From Devosia limi DSM 17137 (GTDB lineage Bacteria; Pseudomonadota; Alphaproteobacteria; Rhizobiales; Devosiaceae): a stretch of DNA of 64,000 bases. The notes under the pieces are model-generated. The model was not told where the DNA came from. It saw only the letters and a program-made list of their open reading frames with translations, and searched no databases. The stretch is from NCBI RefSeq assembly GCF_900128975.1, contig NZ_FQVC01000006.1, positions 1 through 64,000 of the forward strand. Reading direction: 5' to 3'. How positions within the stretch are numbered: the first letter of the stretch is position 1; each line of letters begins with the position of its first letter. Made by a program: the position numbers and the translations under genes. Shown piece after piece: positions 46,113 to 54,559 of this stretch.

Positions 46113-46522
46113 GCCAAGAATCGTGCGCTGTCAAGACAAAGGCCTGGTGTCGAGCCAGACTGCGGGACCAATGAATCATACGCATTTGCCCATAGGAGCG
46201 AGGTGGACTGCTGCAGCCACGGCATGGGTGCGGGGCGAGAAGGACCGGAATCCATGCAAAAATGACACAACCTGCCAGCGCAGCCGGCCCGACCGCCAAA
46301 CCAGAACGGGTGCTGTACTGGACTATTCAGAGCAACATCGCACGGTCATTGCAAAAATTAACAGAGCAGATGCAAAAATAACAGACGAACCAGCGAAATG
46401 CATTATTCCAGATCGAACAAGTATGGCAAATGCAATTGCCTACAGATCCCGCAGAGTCTTTTGCATGAACACGCCAATACCGCTTGAAGGTTTCCTGAAT
46501 CAACGCCACAGGGGCGCTGCAT

Positions 46523-46548
46523 ATCAATGAAGATCAATGAAGATCAAT
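46523..46548 (+). repeat. 10-bp tandem direct repeat
   Basis: ATCAATGAAG occurs twice head-to-tail (46523-46542) and is followed by a third partial copy ATCAAT (46543-46548). The ten-base period is about one DNA turn, so copies face the same side of the helix. It lies about 75 bases upstream of the -35 box of the secretion operon and could be a regulator site. Confidence 0.6.
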
Positions 46549-46622
46549 TTACAGCATCTCGCCAAAATCAAGTCGTTCCAGACCAATCTTAACGATCAAA
46601 GAACCCAGAATGGGTGTGGTGC

Positions 46623-46652
46623 TTGATAAAACACAAATTGCAAAGTAATAAT
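46623..46652 (+). promoter_or_regulatory. Sigma-70-like promoter of the secretion operon
   Basis: TTGATA (46623-46628) is one base from the -35 consensus; AATAAT (46647-46652) is one base from the -10 consensus at 18-base spacing. The start codon at 46675 and its GGAGGGG ribosome site follow closely, so the untranslated leader would be short. Confidence 0.65.
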
Positions 46653-46674
46653 TCAATCTCTACGGAGGGGGCCA

Positions 46675-47037
46675 ATGCGAGCTAGTTTTGTGCGCTGCGT
46701 GATTGCAGGGGTGTTTTTATGTGCTGGAGCAGCAGCGACCCCAGCGGCAGACCTGTCAGGCAATTACCGCGGGTCGTGTGTAGCGGCCTCCCAATCAAAT
46801 CTCATCAATCAGAGCCCCGACATCATTCGGCAGACCGTCTGGTCGAACCTGGACAATGCGAAGGCTGCAATGAGCGACGTCACCGTCCTGGCGGCGCGAC
46901 AGCCGGCATTCACCTGGGCGATGGAAGCGCGCTGGGCCTGCGAAGCCGCCGCTGGCTACTTGAAGACGGGCCATTTCGACACCGAGTCAATTCAAGAATG
47001 TGACTGCTTTTATCAGCGTCACCTCTCGTTCAGGTAG
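46675..47037 (+). CDS. Small secreted Cys-containing protein of the secretion locus
   Basis: 120 aa from an ATG at 46675 with GGAGGGG upstream. A signal peptide is visible (MRASFVRCVIAGVFLCAGAA, cleavage near PAA). The mature part (DLSGNYRGSCVAASQSNLIN onward) has Cys at GSC, WACEA and ECDCF, enough for disulfides, and is predicted mostly helical. I do not recognise a family. It precedes the TolC gene by only nine bases and shares its promoter, so it probably serves the type I secretion system as a periplasmic accessory or as a small substrate. Confidence 0.7.
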   Translation: MRASFVRCVIAGVFLCAGAAATPAADLSGNYRGSCVAASQSNLINQSPDIIRQTVWSNLDNAKAAMSDVTVLAARQPAFTWAMEARWACEAAAGYLKTGHFDTESIQECDCFYQRHLSFR

Positions 47038-47046
47038 TGTAACGAC

Positions 47047-48453
47047 ATGACGACAGTTTGCGTGCGACAGGTTCTCCTATCCGGCGTTGCTCTTCTGGTG
47101 CTGATGCAGGGCGTTTCTGCGATGCCGCTGCGCGATGCCGTTCAGATCGCCATGGAATCCAATCCAGAGATCGGGCAGGCTATCCAGAACCATGACGCAA
47201 CCGGGTTCGAACTCCGCCAGGCGCTGGGGCTTTATGCGCCCCGGGTCGATCTGGAGGCATCGGCGGGCGTGCAATTCCTGGACAATCCATCCCGGCGATC
47301 TCTCAATGTTGCCGGCGATGCGCTCTACCCAGCCCAGCTTGGCGTGGTGGCAACGCTCGACCTGCTGGATGGCGGCTTCCGCGACGCCGAAGTGGCCCGC
47401 CAGGCCGCGCGTGTCGACAGCGCATCCTACCGCGTGCTGGAGCGCAGCGAGTATATCGCGCTGCAGATCGTTCGCGTCTATTATCAGGTTCTGCTGCAGC
47501 AGCAGGTTGTCGGCCTCAGCCGCGAAAACGCGGCATTCCACGAAGCCATGGTCAGCGATGTCGCGGCCGCCATCGACAGCGGCCAGCTGACGGAAGCCGA
47601 CCGCTTCCAGTCCATCGAACGCATGGCGGCAGCCCGCGCCCGGCTGACGGAAGCCGGCGTCGAACTGGCGGCCGCGCAGATCGAGTTCAAGACGCTGGTC
47701 GGGATGATGCCCGGTGCGGTCGTATCGCCGCCGCGAGCCGGCCGATCCCTCGACAATTCCCTGGAAGTCACCATCGCCAAGGCGATCATCAACAACCCGC
47801 GCATGTTGACCGCCGGGGCCGATATTGACGCGGCCTCCGCGCTTGTCGACCAGGCCGAATCCGCGTTCAGTCCAAAGTTGTCCCTCGAGGGTCGCGTCGC
47901 CACCGGATATGATATTTCTGGCTCACAGGGCGTCACCAATGACGGCAGTCTGCGCCTGTCATTGCGGTGGAACATCTTTGACGGCGGCATCAAGGAAGCC
48001 CAGGTCCAGGAAGAAATCCGGCGCGAAAGTGAAACCAAGCTGGTTTTCGACCAGACGGCGCGTGAGGTTGAGCAGGCCGTTCGCGAGTCCTGGCTGCGCC
48101 TGAAGAGCCAAACCGAACTGGCCAGCGTTTATCAGCAGCAGCTGAGTTCCTCGTCCGAACTGATCACCTCCTATCGCGAGCAGTTCAACATCGGCGATCG
48201 CTCCTTGCTGGACGTGCTGGATGCGCAAAACACCCGCTATAATGTTCAGGTCCTGCAGCAGACGGCGCAATACAGCGTGATGTTTGCAGAGTATCGCGTG
48301 CTGGCGGTGAGCGGGGATCTGCTGTCATTTATCGGCGCCACCGCACACCCCACGGCGCGGGCGGATACACGGGCAGCGACCAATACGCCATCCTGGGAAA
48401 CCGCCGAGCCGCGCGCGCGTCAGCCGCTCGTCATTCCCACCACCAGCAATTAG
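47047..48453 (+). CDS. TolC-family outer-membrane channel (LapE-like)
   Basis: 468 aa. Signal peptide through about residue 25 (VSAMPLRDAVQIAMESNPEI begins the mature part). Two TolC repeats with long coiled-coil helices and the beta-strand DLLDGGFRDAEVARQAARVD region; a second repeat contains NIFDGGIKEAQVQEEIRRES and GDRSLLDVLDAQNTRYNVQV. Forms the outer-membrane duct of the type I system encoded next. Confidence 0.93.
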   Translation: MTTVCVRQVLLSGVALLVLMQGVSAMPLRDAVQIAMESNPEIGQAIQNHDATGFELRQALGLYAPRVDLEASAGVQFLDNPSRRSLNVAGDALYPAQLGVVATLDLLDGGFRDAEVARQAARVDSASYRVLERSEYIALQIVRVYYQVLLQQQVVGLSRENAAFHEAMVSDVAAAIDSGQLTEADRFQSIERMAAARARLTEAGVELAAAQIEFKTLVGMMPGAVVSPPRAGRSLDNSLEVTIAKAIINNPRMLTAGADIDAASALVDQAESAFSPKLSLEGRVATGYDISGSQGVTNDGSLRLSLRWNIFDGGIKEAQVQEEIRRESETKLVFDQTAREVEQAVRESWLRLKSQTELASVYQQQLSSSSELITSYREQFNIGDRSLLDVLDAQNTRYNVQVLQQTAQYSVMFAEYRVLAVSGDLLSFIGATAHPTARADTRAATNTPSWETAEPRARQPLVIPTTSN

Positions 48454-48540
48454 CCGGGCCTGGCATCGACCGGCCCGATAGCGAATTGACCGGCAGACAG
48501 GGGGCATTGCCAATTGTCACGGGAAAGGTCTAAGCGATAG

Positions 48541-50691
48541 ATGGACGCGGCTTCCACGCCAGATGCCGTCGCCCAGGACGAGCACTCCACGGACATCATC
48601 CTTGATTGCGTGCGCTATCTGGCGCGCGCCTGGCGGAAGTCGGACTCGCCGGCCCTGTTGACCGCCGGCTTGCCGCTGACCGATGGACGACTTGCCCCCG
48701 ACCAGATCGATGCCGCCTTTGGCCGTATCGGCGTGAATGTGCGGCGGAGACATGTCGAGCCGGCCCGGCTCAAGGAATTTGACTTCCCTGCCCTGATCTT
48801 TTCGGACACGCGGCCGCCCCTGGTGCTGCTGGCGCGCGCCGGTCGGCGGGCATTCCGGGCCTATGATCCGGTGCTCCAGGCTGAAGTCGTGATCGACGGG
48901 CGCGCCATCAGGTCAAAGCACAGCCAGCAATTACTGCTGGTCTCGCCGAACTACGAAGCGGTTCAGGAATCATCGGGCAGGCGTTTCGCACGGCAGGGCC
49001 ACTGGTTCTGGTCGGCCGTCGCCGGACATACCCGCAGCATCTGGTACGTATTGCTGTCGGCGGCGTTCATCAACCTGTTCGCGCTGGCCTTCCCGCTCTT
49101 CACCATGAACGTCTATGACCGGGTGCTGCCCAACGCGGCGCAGACGACCCTTTGGGTCCTCGCCATCGGCGTGACGGCGGTGGTGATCTTTGACACCTTG
49201 CTGAAACTGGCCCGCTCGGCCGTCATCGAATATGTCGGGCGCAGCATCGATTTCCGCTTGTCCTCCGCCCTGTTCGACCGGGTTCTGAATACCCCGATGG
49301 CAACGCGGCCGGAATCGACCGGCGCCTTCGTCAGCCGCATCGGGCAATATGAGGTGCTCCGCGAATTCGTGGCCGCCAGTACGCTGGTCATGTTCGTGGA
49401 CGTGCTGTTCCTGGGCATCTTCGCTTACATCATTACCCTGTTGATTGGCTGGCTGGTGGTGTTTCCACTCGCGGCCGGCGCGATCGCCATCGTGGTGACG
49501 CTGGTGGTGGGCACCATGTCGGGACGTGCGGTCAAGGCAGCGCTCAGCGAGGCTTCGGCGCGCAATTCGGTGCTGGTGGAGGCGCTGACAGCGGTGCAGA
49601 CCGTCAAGGCCTCGCGCGCCGAAGGCCAATTGCTGCGCCGCTGGGACGCGGCGGTGCTGGCCTCCTCGCGCACGCAGGATCGCATCCGCAAGCTGCAGGC
49701 TGTCGCCAGCAATACAACCGCGGCGCTCTCTCAATTATCGCTGGTGGGGATCATTGTTGGCGGTTCGTACCAGTTCGCTTCGGGCGAAGTGACGACCGGC
49801 GCGATCATTGCCGCAATGATGCTGTCAAACCGATTAATCGCGCCGATTGGCATGATTGCCTCCACCCTGCTGCGGGCTCGTACGGCGGTGGAAGCCTATC
49901 ACACGATCGACACCATCATGAAGCTGCCAGACGAGCGGCCCAGCCAGCACAACCCGATCCAGCGGGTGGTCACCTCGGGCAAGCTGTCGTTCAACAAGGT
50001 CCGTTTCGCCTATCCGGGCGCCAAGGTCTTCGTGCTGGATGGCATCTCGTTCAGCGTGCAGCCCGGCGAAAAGATCGGCATTATCGGGCGTATTGGTTCG
50101 GGCAAGACCACGATCGGCCGGTTACTGGTGAACTTCCACTCGGCCAGCGAAGGCGAAATCATGGTCGATGGTATCGACATCGCCCAGTATCACCCCGACG
50201 ATCTCAGACGGGCCGTGGGCTTTGTCGTGCAGGACCCCGAAATCTTCAACGGCACGGTCCGTGACAATATCCTGATGAGCGATCCGACGGCGAGCGAGGA
50301 ACGCCTGCTCAATGCGGCGCGCAAGGCTGGTGTCGAGGAGTTCGTTTCCCGCCACCCTCAGGGGTATGACATGCCGGTCGGCGAACGCGGCATGCTGCTA
50401 TCGGGCGGCCAGCGCCAGGCCCTGGCCCTGGCCCGGGCGATGCTGGTCGAGCCCAAGGTGATGTTCCTGGACGAGCCATCTAGCTCGATGGATCTGGCGA
50501 CCGAGCGGCAGTTGATCCAGCATCTCGAGAACAGCCTGACACCCGAACAGACCGTGCTGATCGCCACGCATCGCTTTAGCCTGCTGTCGTTGGTCACACG
50601 ATTGATGGTGCTCGACAATGGCCGGCTCATCGCCGATGGTCCCAAGGACGCGGTGCTGGCGCAATTGCGCGCGCGGGGGGAAAGCGGATGA
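48541..50691 (+). CDS. Type I secretion ABC transporter with degenerate C39-like domain (LapB type)
   Basis: 716 aa. Residues 1-140 form an N-terminal C39-like domain (ILDCVRYLARAWRKSDSPAL, then FSDTRPPLVLLARAGRRAFR). It does not show a clear catalytic Q-x(n)-C / H / D set of bacteriocin peptidases, so it is a binding (CLD) rather than cutting domain, as in LapB and HlyB. Then a six-helix membrane domain and a nucleotide-binding domain: Walker A GRIGSGKTTI (about residue 519), Q-loop VVQDPEIFNG, signature LSGGQRQA, Walker B MFLDEPSSSMD. The ATP-driven inner-membrane pump for a large repeat-containing protein. Confidence 0.94.
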   Translation: MDAASTPDAVAQDEHSTDIILDCVRYLARAWRKSDSPALLTAGLPLTDGRLAPDQIDAAFGRIGVNVRRRHVEPARLKEFDFPALIFSDTRPPLVLLARAGRRAFRAYDPVLQAEVVIDGRAIRSKHSQQLLLVSPNYEAVQESSGRRFARQGHWFWSAVAGHTRSIWYVLLSAAFINLFALAFPLFTMNVYDRVLPNAAQTTLWVLAIGVTAVVIFDTLLKLARSAVIEYVGRSIDFRLSSALFDRVLNTPMATRPESTGAFVSRIGQYEVLREFVAASTLVMFVDVLFLGIFAYIITLLIGWLVVFPLAAGAIAIVVTLVVGTMSGRAVKAALSEASARNSVLVEALTAVQTVKASRAEGQLLRRWDAAVLASSRTQDRIRKLQAVASNTTAALSQLSLVGIIVGGSYQFASGEVTTGAIIAAMMLSNRLIAPIGMIASTLLRARTAVEAYHTIDTIMKLPDERPSQHNPIQRVVTSGKLSFNKVRFAYPGAKVFVLDGISFSVQPGEKIGIIGRIGSGKTTIGRLLVNFHSASEGEIMVDGIDIAQYHPDDLRRAVGFVVQDPEIFNGTVRDNILMSDPTASEERLLNAARKAGVEEFVSRHPQGYDMPVGERGMLLSGGQRQALALARAMLVEPKVMFLDEPSSSMDLATERQLIQHLENSLTPEQTVLIATHRFSLLSLVTRLMVLDNGRLIADGPKDAVLAQLRARGESG

Positions 50692-52019
50692 ATTTGTTTC
50701 GTTCCGCCCGCAACAAGGACATGGACCGTTATGCGCTGCCGCCCGATGAACCGCCGCGGTCCTGGGCCTTTGTCATTGCCATTATCGGGGCGGTGCTGGT
50801 CAGCTTCCTGATCTGGGCGAACTGGGCCGAGGTGGACCAGATCAGCCGGGCAGAAGGACGGGTCATTCCCTCGGGCAAGACGCAGATCATTCAGAGCGCC
50901 GAACAGGGCGTGGTAAGCGAAATTCTGGTGCGCTCGGGCGAGCAGGTGTCGGCGGGCCAGCTGCTGATGCGGCTCGATGACACCAACACCACTTCCAGTG
51001 CCGGCGAGGTCGAGGCGCGGGTGCTGGCGCTGCTGGCGCAAGTCGAGCGTCTGCGGGTTGAGTCCTCCGGCGGCACGGCGCTGGACTATGTCTGCCCACC
51101 CACTGTCGAGGCGCAGGCCCCGGCCGTCTGCGCCGCCGAAACGGCGCTGCTGACGTCGCGACTGTCGAGTCTGATCAGCAGCCAGCAGGTGCTGGAGCAA
51201 CGGGTGGAACAACGCCAGCGTGAGCTCAATGAAGTCGTCGCCAACAAGACCCGCGTCCAGGGCAATCTCACCATTACCCAGGAACGCCTGGCCCTGATCC
51301 AGCCGATGGCCGAACGGGGCCTGGCGGCGCGCACCGACCTGTTGGCGCTGCAGGCCGAAGTCAGCGACCTCACCGGCCAACTCGCGGCTGCCGAGGAAGG
51401 CATGGCCCGGCTGCAATCGGCGCTGAAGGAAGCCCAATTGCAGGGGGAGCAGGCCGATCTGCAGTTTCGGCAGGAAGCGCTTTCGGAACTGACCATGCGC
51501 AGCGCCGAACTGGCCAGTGCCCAGCAGCAATTGCGCGGCGCGGAGGATCGCGTGGCGCGCACCGATATCCGCTCGCCTGTCGATGGGATCGTCAACAGCA
51601 TCGACGTCACCACGATCGGCGCGGTGGTGACTGCCGGGGCCAGATTGCTGGACATCGTGCCGAAGTCCGATTTCCTGCTTGTAGAGGCCAAACTGCGTCC
51701 GGCCGACGTGGCGTTCGTCATTCCCGGTCAGGCCGCGCGGATTTCCTTCACGGCCTATGACTTCTCCATTTATGGCGGTCTCGAGGGTATTGTCGAGAAC
51801 GTCTCGGCCGACAGTATCGTCGACCAGAACACGCGAGAGACCTATTATCTGGTGACGATCCGGTCAGACCGCACCACCCTGGCCTATCGTGGTCAGGAAC
51901 TTGCCGTGCTCCCGGGCATGGTGGCGACGGTGGACATCATCACCGGGCGTCATTCGATCCTGCAATACCTGCTCAAACCCATCAACAAGGTGAGGCAGGA
52001 GGCGCTGATTGAACGATAG
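50688..52019 (+). CDS. HlyD-family membrane-fusion protein (LapC type)
   Basis: 443 aa, overlapping the pump gene by four bases. One N-terminal membrane anchor (SWAFVIAIIGAVLVSFLIWA), lipoyl half-motifs GRVIPSGKTQIIQSAEQGVV and RTDIRSPVDGIVNSIDVTTI around a long coiled coil, and the C-terminal beta domain. It bridges pump and TolC. Confidence 0.95.
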   Translation: MNLFRSARNKDMDRYALPPDEPPRSWAFVIAIIGAVLVSFLIWANWAEVDQISRAEGRVIPSGKTQIIQSAEQGVVSEILVRSGEQVSAGQLLMRLDDTNTTSSAGEVEARVLALLAQVERLRVESSGGTALDYVCPPTVEAQAPAVCAAETALLTSRLSSLISSQQVLEQRVEQRQRELNEVVANKTRVQGNLTITQERLALIQPMAERGLAARTDLLALQAEVSDLTGQLAAAEEGMARLQSALKEAQLQGEQADLQFRQEALSELTMRSAELASAQQQLRGAEDRVARTDIRSPVDGIVNSIDVTTIGAVVTAGARLLDIVPKSDFLLVEAKLRPADVAFVIPGQAARISFTAYDFSIYGGLEGIVENVSADSIVDQNTRETYYLVTIRSDRTTLAYRGQELAVLPGMVATVDIITGRHSILQYLLKPINKVRQEALIER

Positions 52020-52608
52020 CTCCGAGCCCGATACCCCCTCGATGGACTGGGCCACCCCCATCTTCCGCACCGTGACCACGGCTTCCGGTCGGCACGCGCT
52101 CCGGCTGGAAGCGGCGTTCTGGGATGCACTGCAGGTGCTGGCGCAGCAATCGGGCCGCCGAACCAACGACCTGGTGCGCGAAATCGTGGACGTCCCCCTG
52201 CCCGACAATATCAATGTGTCGCGGGCACTGCGGAGTACGCTCGCCAAGCGATTACTGGACGAGCAAGTGCGCATGGCACCGCTCGCGGCGCCGCTGGCGG
52301 TCGTCCAGTTGATGCAGCTGGCACCGACGCCTGCCTTTGCACTGGACCGCCAGAAGCGCCTGGTGCGGGTCAATGATGAGTTTGTGCGCTACCTGCGGAC
52401 CATCGTGGCCCGCGCGCCGTCGCCCGAGGGCGCTCAATTGACGCTGGACCGCCCGATCGAGCAATTGTTCGCGGAAATCCGCCCCGGCGCCGCGCTGGAA
52501 TGCGCCATGTCCATTCGGGTGGATACGCACGAGCGGCGGACCCAGGTCCGCATCGTCATCCCGCCACCGGCACCCGCCAATGTGTTGGTCGGGTTCGTGC
52601 TGACCTGA
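52009..52608 (+). CDS. Ribbon-helix-helix plus PAS-like protein in the secretion operon
   Basis: 199 aa from a TTG at 52009 preceded by GCAGGAGGCG; an ATG at 52042 is an alternative. It overlaps the HlyD gene by 11 bases. Residues about 27-60 (RHALRLEAAFWDALQVLAQQ, RRTNDLVREIV) match the RHH_4 ribbon-helix-helix DNA-binding fold of Rhizobiales. The second half (LMQLAPTPAFALDRQKRLVR, VNDEFVRYLRTIV) looks like a PAS domain. This combination suggests a small sensor-regulator that is made together with the export machine. Family match is from pattern, not a search. Confidence 0.72.
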   Translation: MNDSSEPDTPSMDWATPIFRTVTTASGRHALRLEAAFWDALQVLAQQSGRRTNDLVREIVDVPLPDNINVSRALRSTLAKRLLDEQVRMAPLAAPLAVVQLMQLAPTPAFALDRQKRLVRVNDEFVRYLRTIVARAPSPEGAQLTLDRPIEQLFAEIRPGAALECAMSIRVDTHERRTQVRIVIPPPAPANVLVGFVLT

Positions 52609-53412
52609 TCAGAAGCCCTGGCCCGGTGCCACAGTGCTCAGATTGACCGCGACCGCGCTGGTCGGATTGGTGAAGCCGTGGATGTAGCTCTTGCCGTCGG
52701 CAAATGACATGATGGGCATGTAATTGCGGATGCTGGCATCGCTCCGCACGGCATTCGACAGATTGTCCAGAACATAGGCCGTGTCATTGTAGTGCGCGAC
52801 CAGCACGGCGTGAAATGCCTGGCGACGCGTATCGGCCAGCACCACGATCTGCAGGCTCTCACTGGGGAAGCCGAGAGACCGCAGCAGCCAGTATTTGGCG
52901 ATGGCGTAATCCTCACAATCGCCAACGCCCTTGGCGGACAACTCGGACATGGTCACCCAACGGTCGGCCTGGCCCCAGATTTCCGCATCGGACTGGTAGG
53001 GCAGAGCCGCGTTGATGCTTCGGTTCACGGCGCGCAATAGCGGCAGCCCGGAAAGCGCCCCGGCATTGCGTCGCGCCGCCTGCGCCTTGCGGGCAAAGGG
53101 CGTATCGCATTGAGCAATGCCGGCGCTGGCGCAATTGGCCGTGAAGAAGGCGCGATAGTCTTTGCGGGTCGCATCCTGCCACTTGCTGGCCGCAGGCAAC
53201 TTGGCCGCAGAAATAGCAACCGACTGGAAGACCCCAAGCGAAACAACACCCGAATTGGTGCGAGGCACTATTGGCCCAATCTCGAACTTCATCGAAGTCG
53301 CTACGACCGGCTGCTCAACCGCAGCAGCTAGGCCTGCAATCGCCAGCGACATTAGAGTTGCCACAATTGCGATAATAGTCGAGCGATACTTGTTGTTTGA
53401 GCGAACCAGCAT
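52609..53412 (-). CDS. Bacterial transglutaminase-like cysteine protease (LapG-like)
   Basis: 267 aa. Signal peptide or anchor STIIAIVATLMSLAIAGLAA. Catalytic triad is readable: Cys166 in GVGDCEDYAIAKY, His201 in AFHAVLVAHY and Asp216 in YVLDNLS. Asp165 and Glu167 flanking the Cys match the calcium-binding residues described for LapG. In Pseudomonas LapG cuts the N-terminus of the adhesin LapA in the periplasm and is held inactive by LapD and c-di-GMP. The gene is convergent with the secretion operon, ending one base after it. No LapD-like gene is in the window. Confidence 0.9.
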   Translation of the reverse strand: MLVRSNNKYRSTIIAIVATLMSLAIAGLAAAVEQPVVATSMKFEIGPIVPRTNSGVVSLGVFQSVAISAAKLPAASKWQDATRKDYRAFFTANCASAGIAQCDTPFARKAQAARRNAGALSGLPLLRAVNRSINAALPYQSDAEIWGQADRWVTMSELSAKGVGDCEDYAIAKYWLLRSLGFPSESLQIVVLADTRRQAFHAVLVAHYNDTAYVLDNLSNAVRSDASIRNYMPIMSFADGKSYIHGFTNPTSAVAVNLSTVAPGQGF

Positions 53413-53770
53413 ATCTCTGCCCCTTATTTGAAACAGAGTTTCTCATTGCCATATTGAATTTTGCCAAATTTACTTGGTATATTTAGGTGAAATAGTATCG
53501 ATAAAATTGTATCTAAATCCTGCAACGGGGGGCCTTGTCGCACCAGCTCCTGCGGCTCCCAGCCTCAGCGTCTGTAGGGACAAGCAACAGCGCTAAGGCT
53601 CAAGACATCGTCCAATGCCGACACATCCATCAGCGCGAAGAATTCCATCCTGCTGAACTCCGGCCGATCTTTCGCTTGGCGCGTCTTATCATGCAGTCCG
53701 GCCTATCTTGCCGCAAAGGGACCTGTTACGCATAGCATTCGGCTCTTGAACACAAAGGTTGCTGGTAAGA
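53413..53770. other. 358-base AT-rich intergenic region
   Basis: Between the divergent LapG-like protease and the glycosyltransferase. Markedly AT-rich from about 53430 to 53520 (runs such as GATAAAATTGTATCTAAATC), then normal composition. No supported gene. It must hold the promoters of both neighbours; with the gap at 46077-46674 it brackets the secretion locus. Confidence 0.55.
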
Positions 53771-54559
53771 ATGACTTCTAGCTGCAGAACATGCGTGGTC
53801 ATTTGCTATTGGACCGGACGGTCCAGCAAGCCATTATTCAAACTCTTGTCGGCCATGCAGAGTATCCGCGCGGGCGCGCCTTTCGACGTCGTCATTGTCT
53901 GCAATGGCGGCGATGCCGCTCCTCTGGAAATTCCGCCTCGTTTCTCGACCATGTCGATACGCGTGATCAACCGCGAGAATACCGGCTGGAATCTCGGTGC
54001 CTGGGAAGCCGGCTGGCGCGCCAGTCCGGGCTATGAGTATTTCCTGTTTCTTCAGGCTGAATGCTTCATCAAGACCGAAGGCTGGCTCCATCGCTTCGAG
54101 CACCGCATGGACTTTGACGCCGGGATGGGTCTGCTCGGCGAGCGCATCATGTGGAACGGAATGACTTGGGACTACGCGAAAGCGAGAACCGCCCTCGATC
54201 TCAGTGACCAACCCGAAATACTAACGAACTTCGAGTCCTACCGGCACAATCTCCGCCAAAAGGGCATAGAGCCGGGCGCTCTCGGAACCCATGTCGTCAG
54301 TATCATCCTCTTCACGCGCCGATCGATACTGGAAGACGTCGACGGCTTTCCGCTGATGGGCGACACCTATGTGGAAGCCGTTTCTTGCGAGATCGGCTTG
54401 TCCAAGAACGTCGAGAACAAAGGCTATCGGATCTCGCAGCTCGGCGACGACGCATTTTGCACGATCGGGCACACGCAATGGACCGCGCTCGATCACCTCA
54501 AGACCACCGCGTTCGATTACGGGCGCCGGATATATCGCAGCGTTTTTCCGCGCACCTGA
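53771..54559 (+). CDS. Glycosyltransferase-like protein (GT2-type)
   Basis: 262 aa from an ATG at 53771 (a TTG at 53759 is in frame). Starts with a Rossmann-like SSKPLFKLLSAMQSIRAGAP and FDVVIVCNGGDAAPL, then INRENTGWNLGAWEAGWRAS, a motif common in rhamnan/GT2-like transferases, and FLFLQAECF in place of a normal D-x-D. The C-terminal part has HRFEHRMDFDAGMGLLGERI. A sugar nucleotide-dependent role in decorating a surface protein or polysaccharide is possible; the DXD motif is not convincing, so catalytic activity is uncertain. Downstream of the secretion locus but with its own promoter. Confidence 0.62.
   Translation: MTSSCRTCVVICYWTGRSSKPLFKLLSAMQSIRAGAPFDVVIVCNGGDAAPLEIPPRFSTMSIRVINRENTGWNLGAWEAGWRASPGYEYFLFLQAECFIKTEGWLHRFEHRMDFDAGMGLLGERIMWNGMTWDYAKARTALDLSDQPEILTNFESYRHNLRQKGIEPGALGTHVVSIILFTRRSILEDVDGFPLMGDTYVEAVSCEIGLSKNVENKGYRISQLGDDAFCTIGHTQWTALDHLKTTAFDYGRRIYRSVFPRT

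Larger units (their letters stand above)
46077..46674. other. 598-base AT-rich intergenic region upstream of the secretion locus
   Basis: Between the TetR start and the first secretion-locus gene. Base composition drops sharply compared with the rest of the window after about 46310 (repeated AAAAATTAACAG-like runs). Short open frames are present but lack ribosome sites or recognisable products. Contains the TetR operator (46098-46112), a 10-base tandem repeat (46523-46548) and a good promoter (46623-46652). Such lower-GC gaps often mark acquired DNA or a heavily regulated promoter. Confidence 0.6.

Noticed and set aside
46123..46530. 135-codon plus-strand frame in the AT-rich gap before the secretion locus
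   Set aside because: No ribosome site, mixed composition across the shift in base content, no family pattern.
48541..50691. Bacteriocin-exporting (C39 peptidase) ABC transporter
   Set aside because: The N-terminal domain lacks a recognisable catalytic Cys/His/Asp set, and no double-glycine leader peptide gene is nearby; LapB/HlyB type is the better reading.
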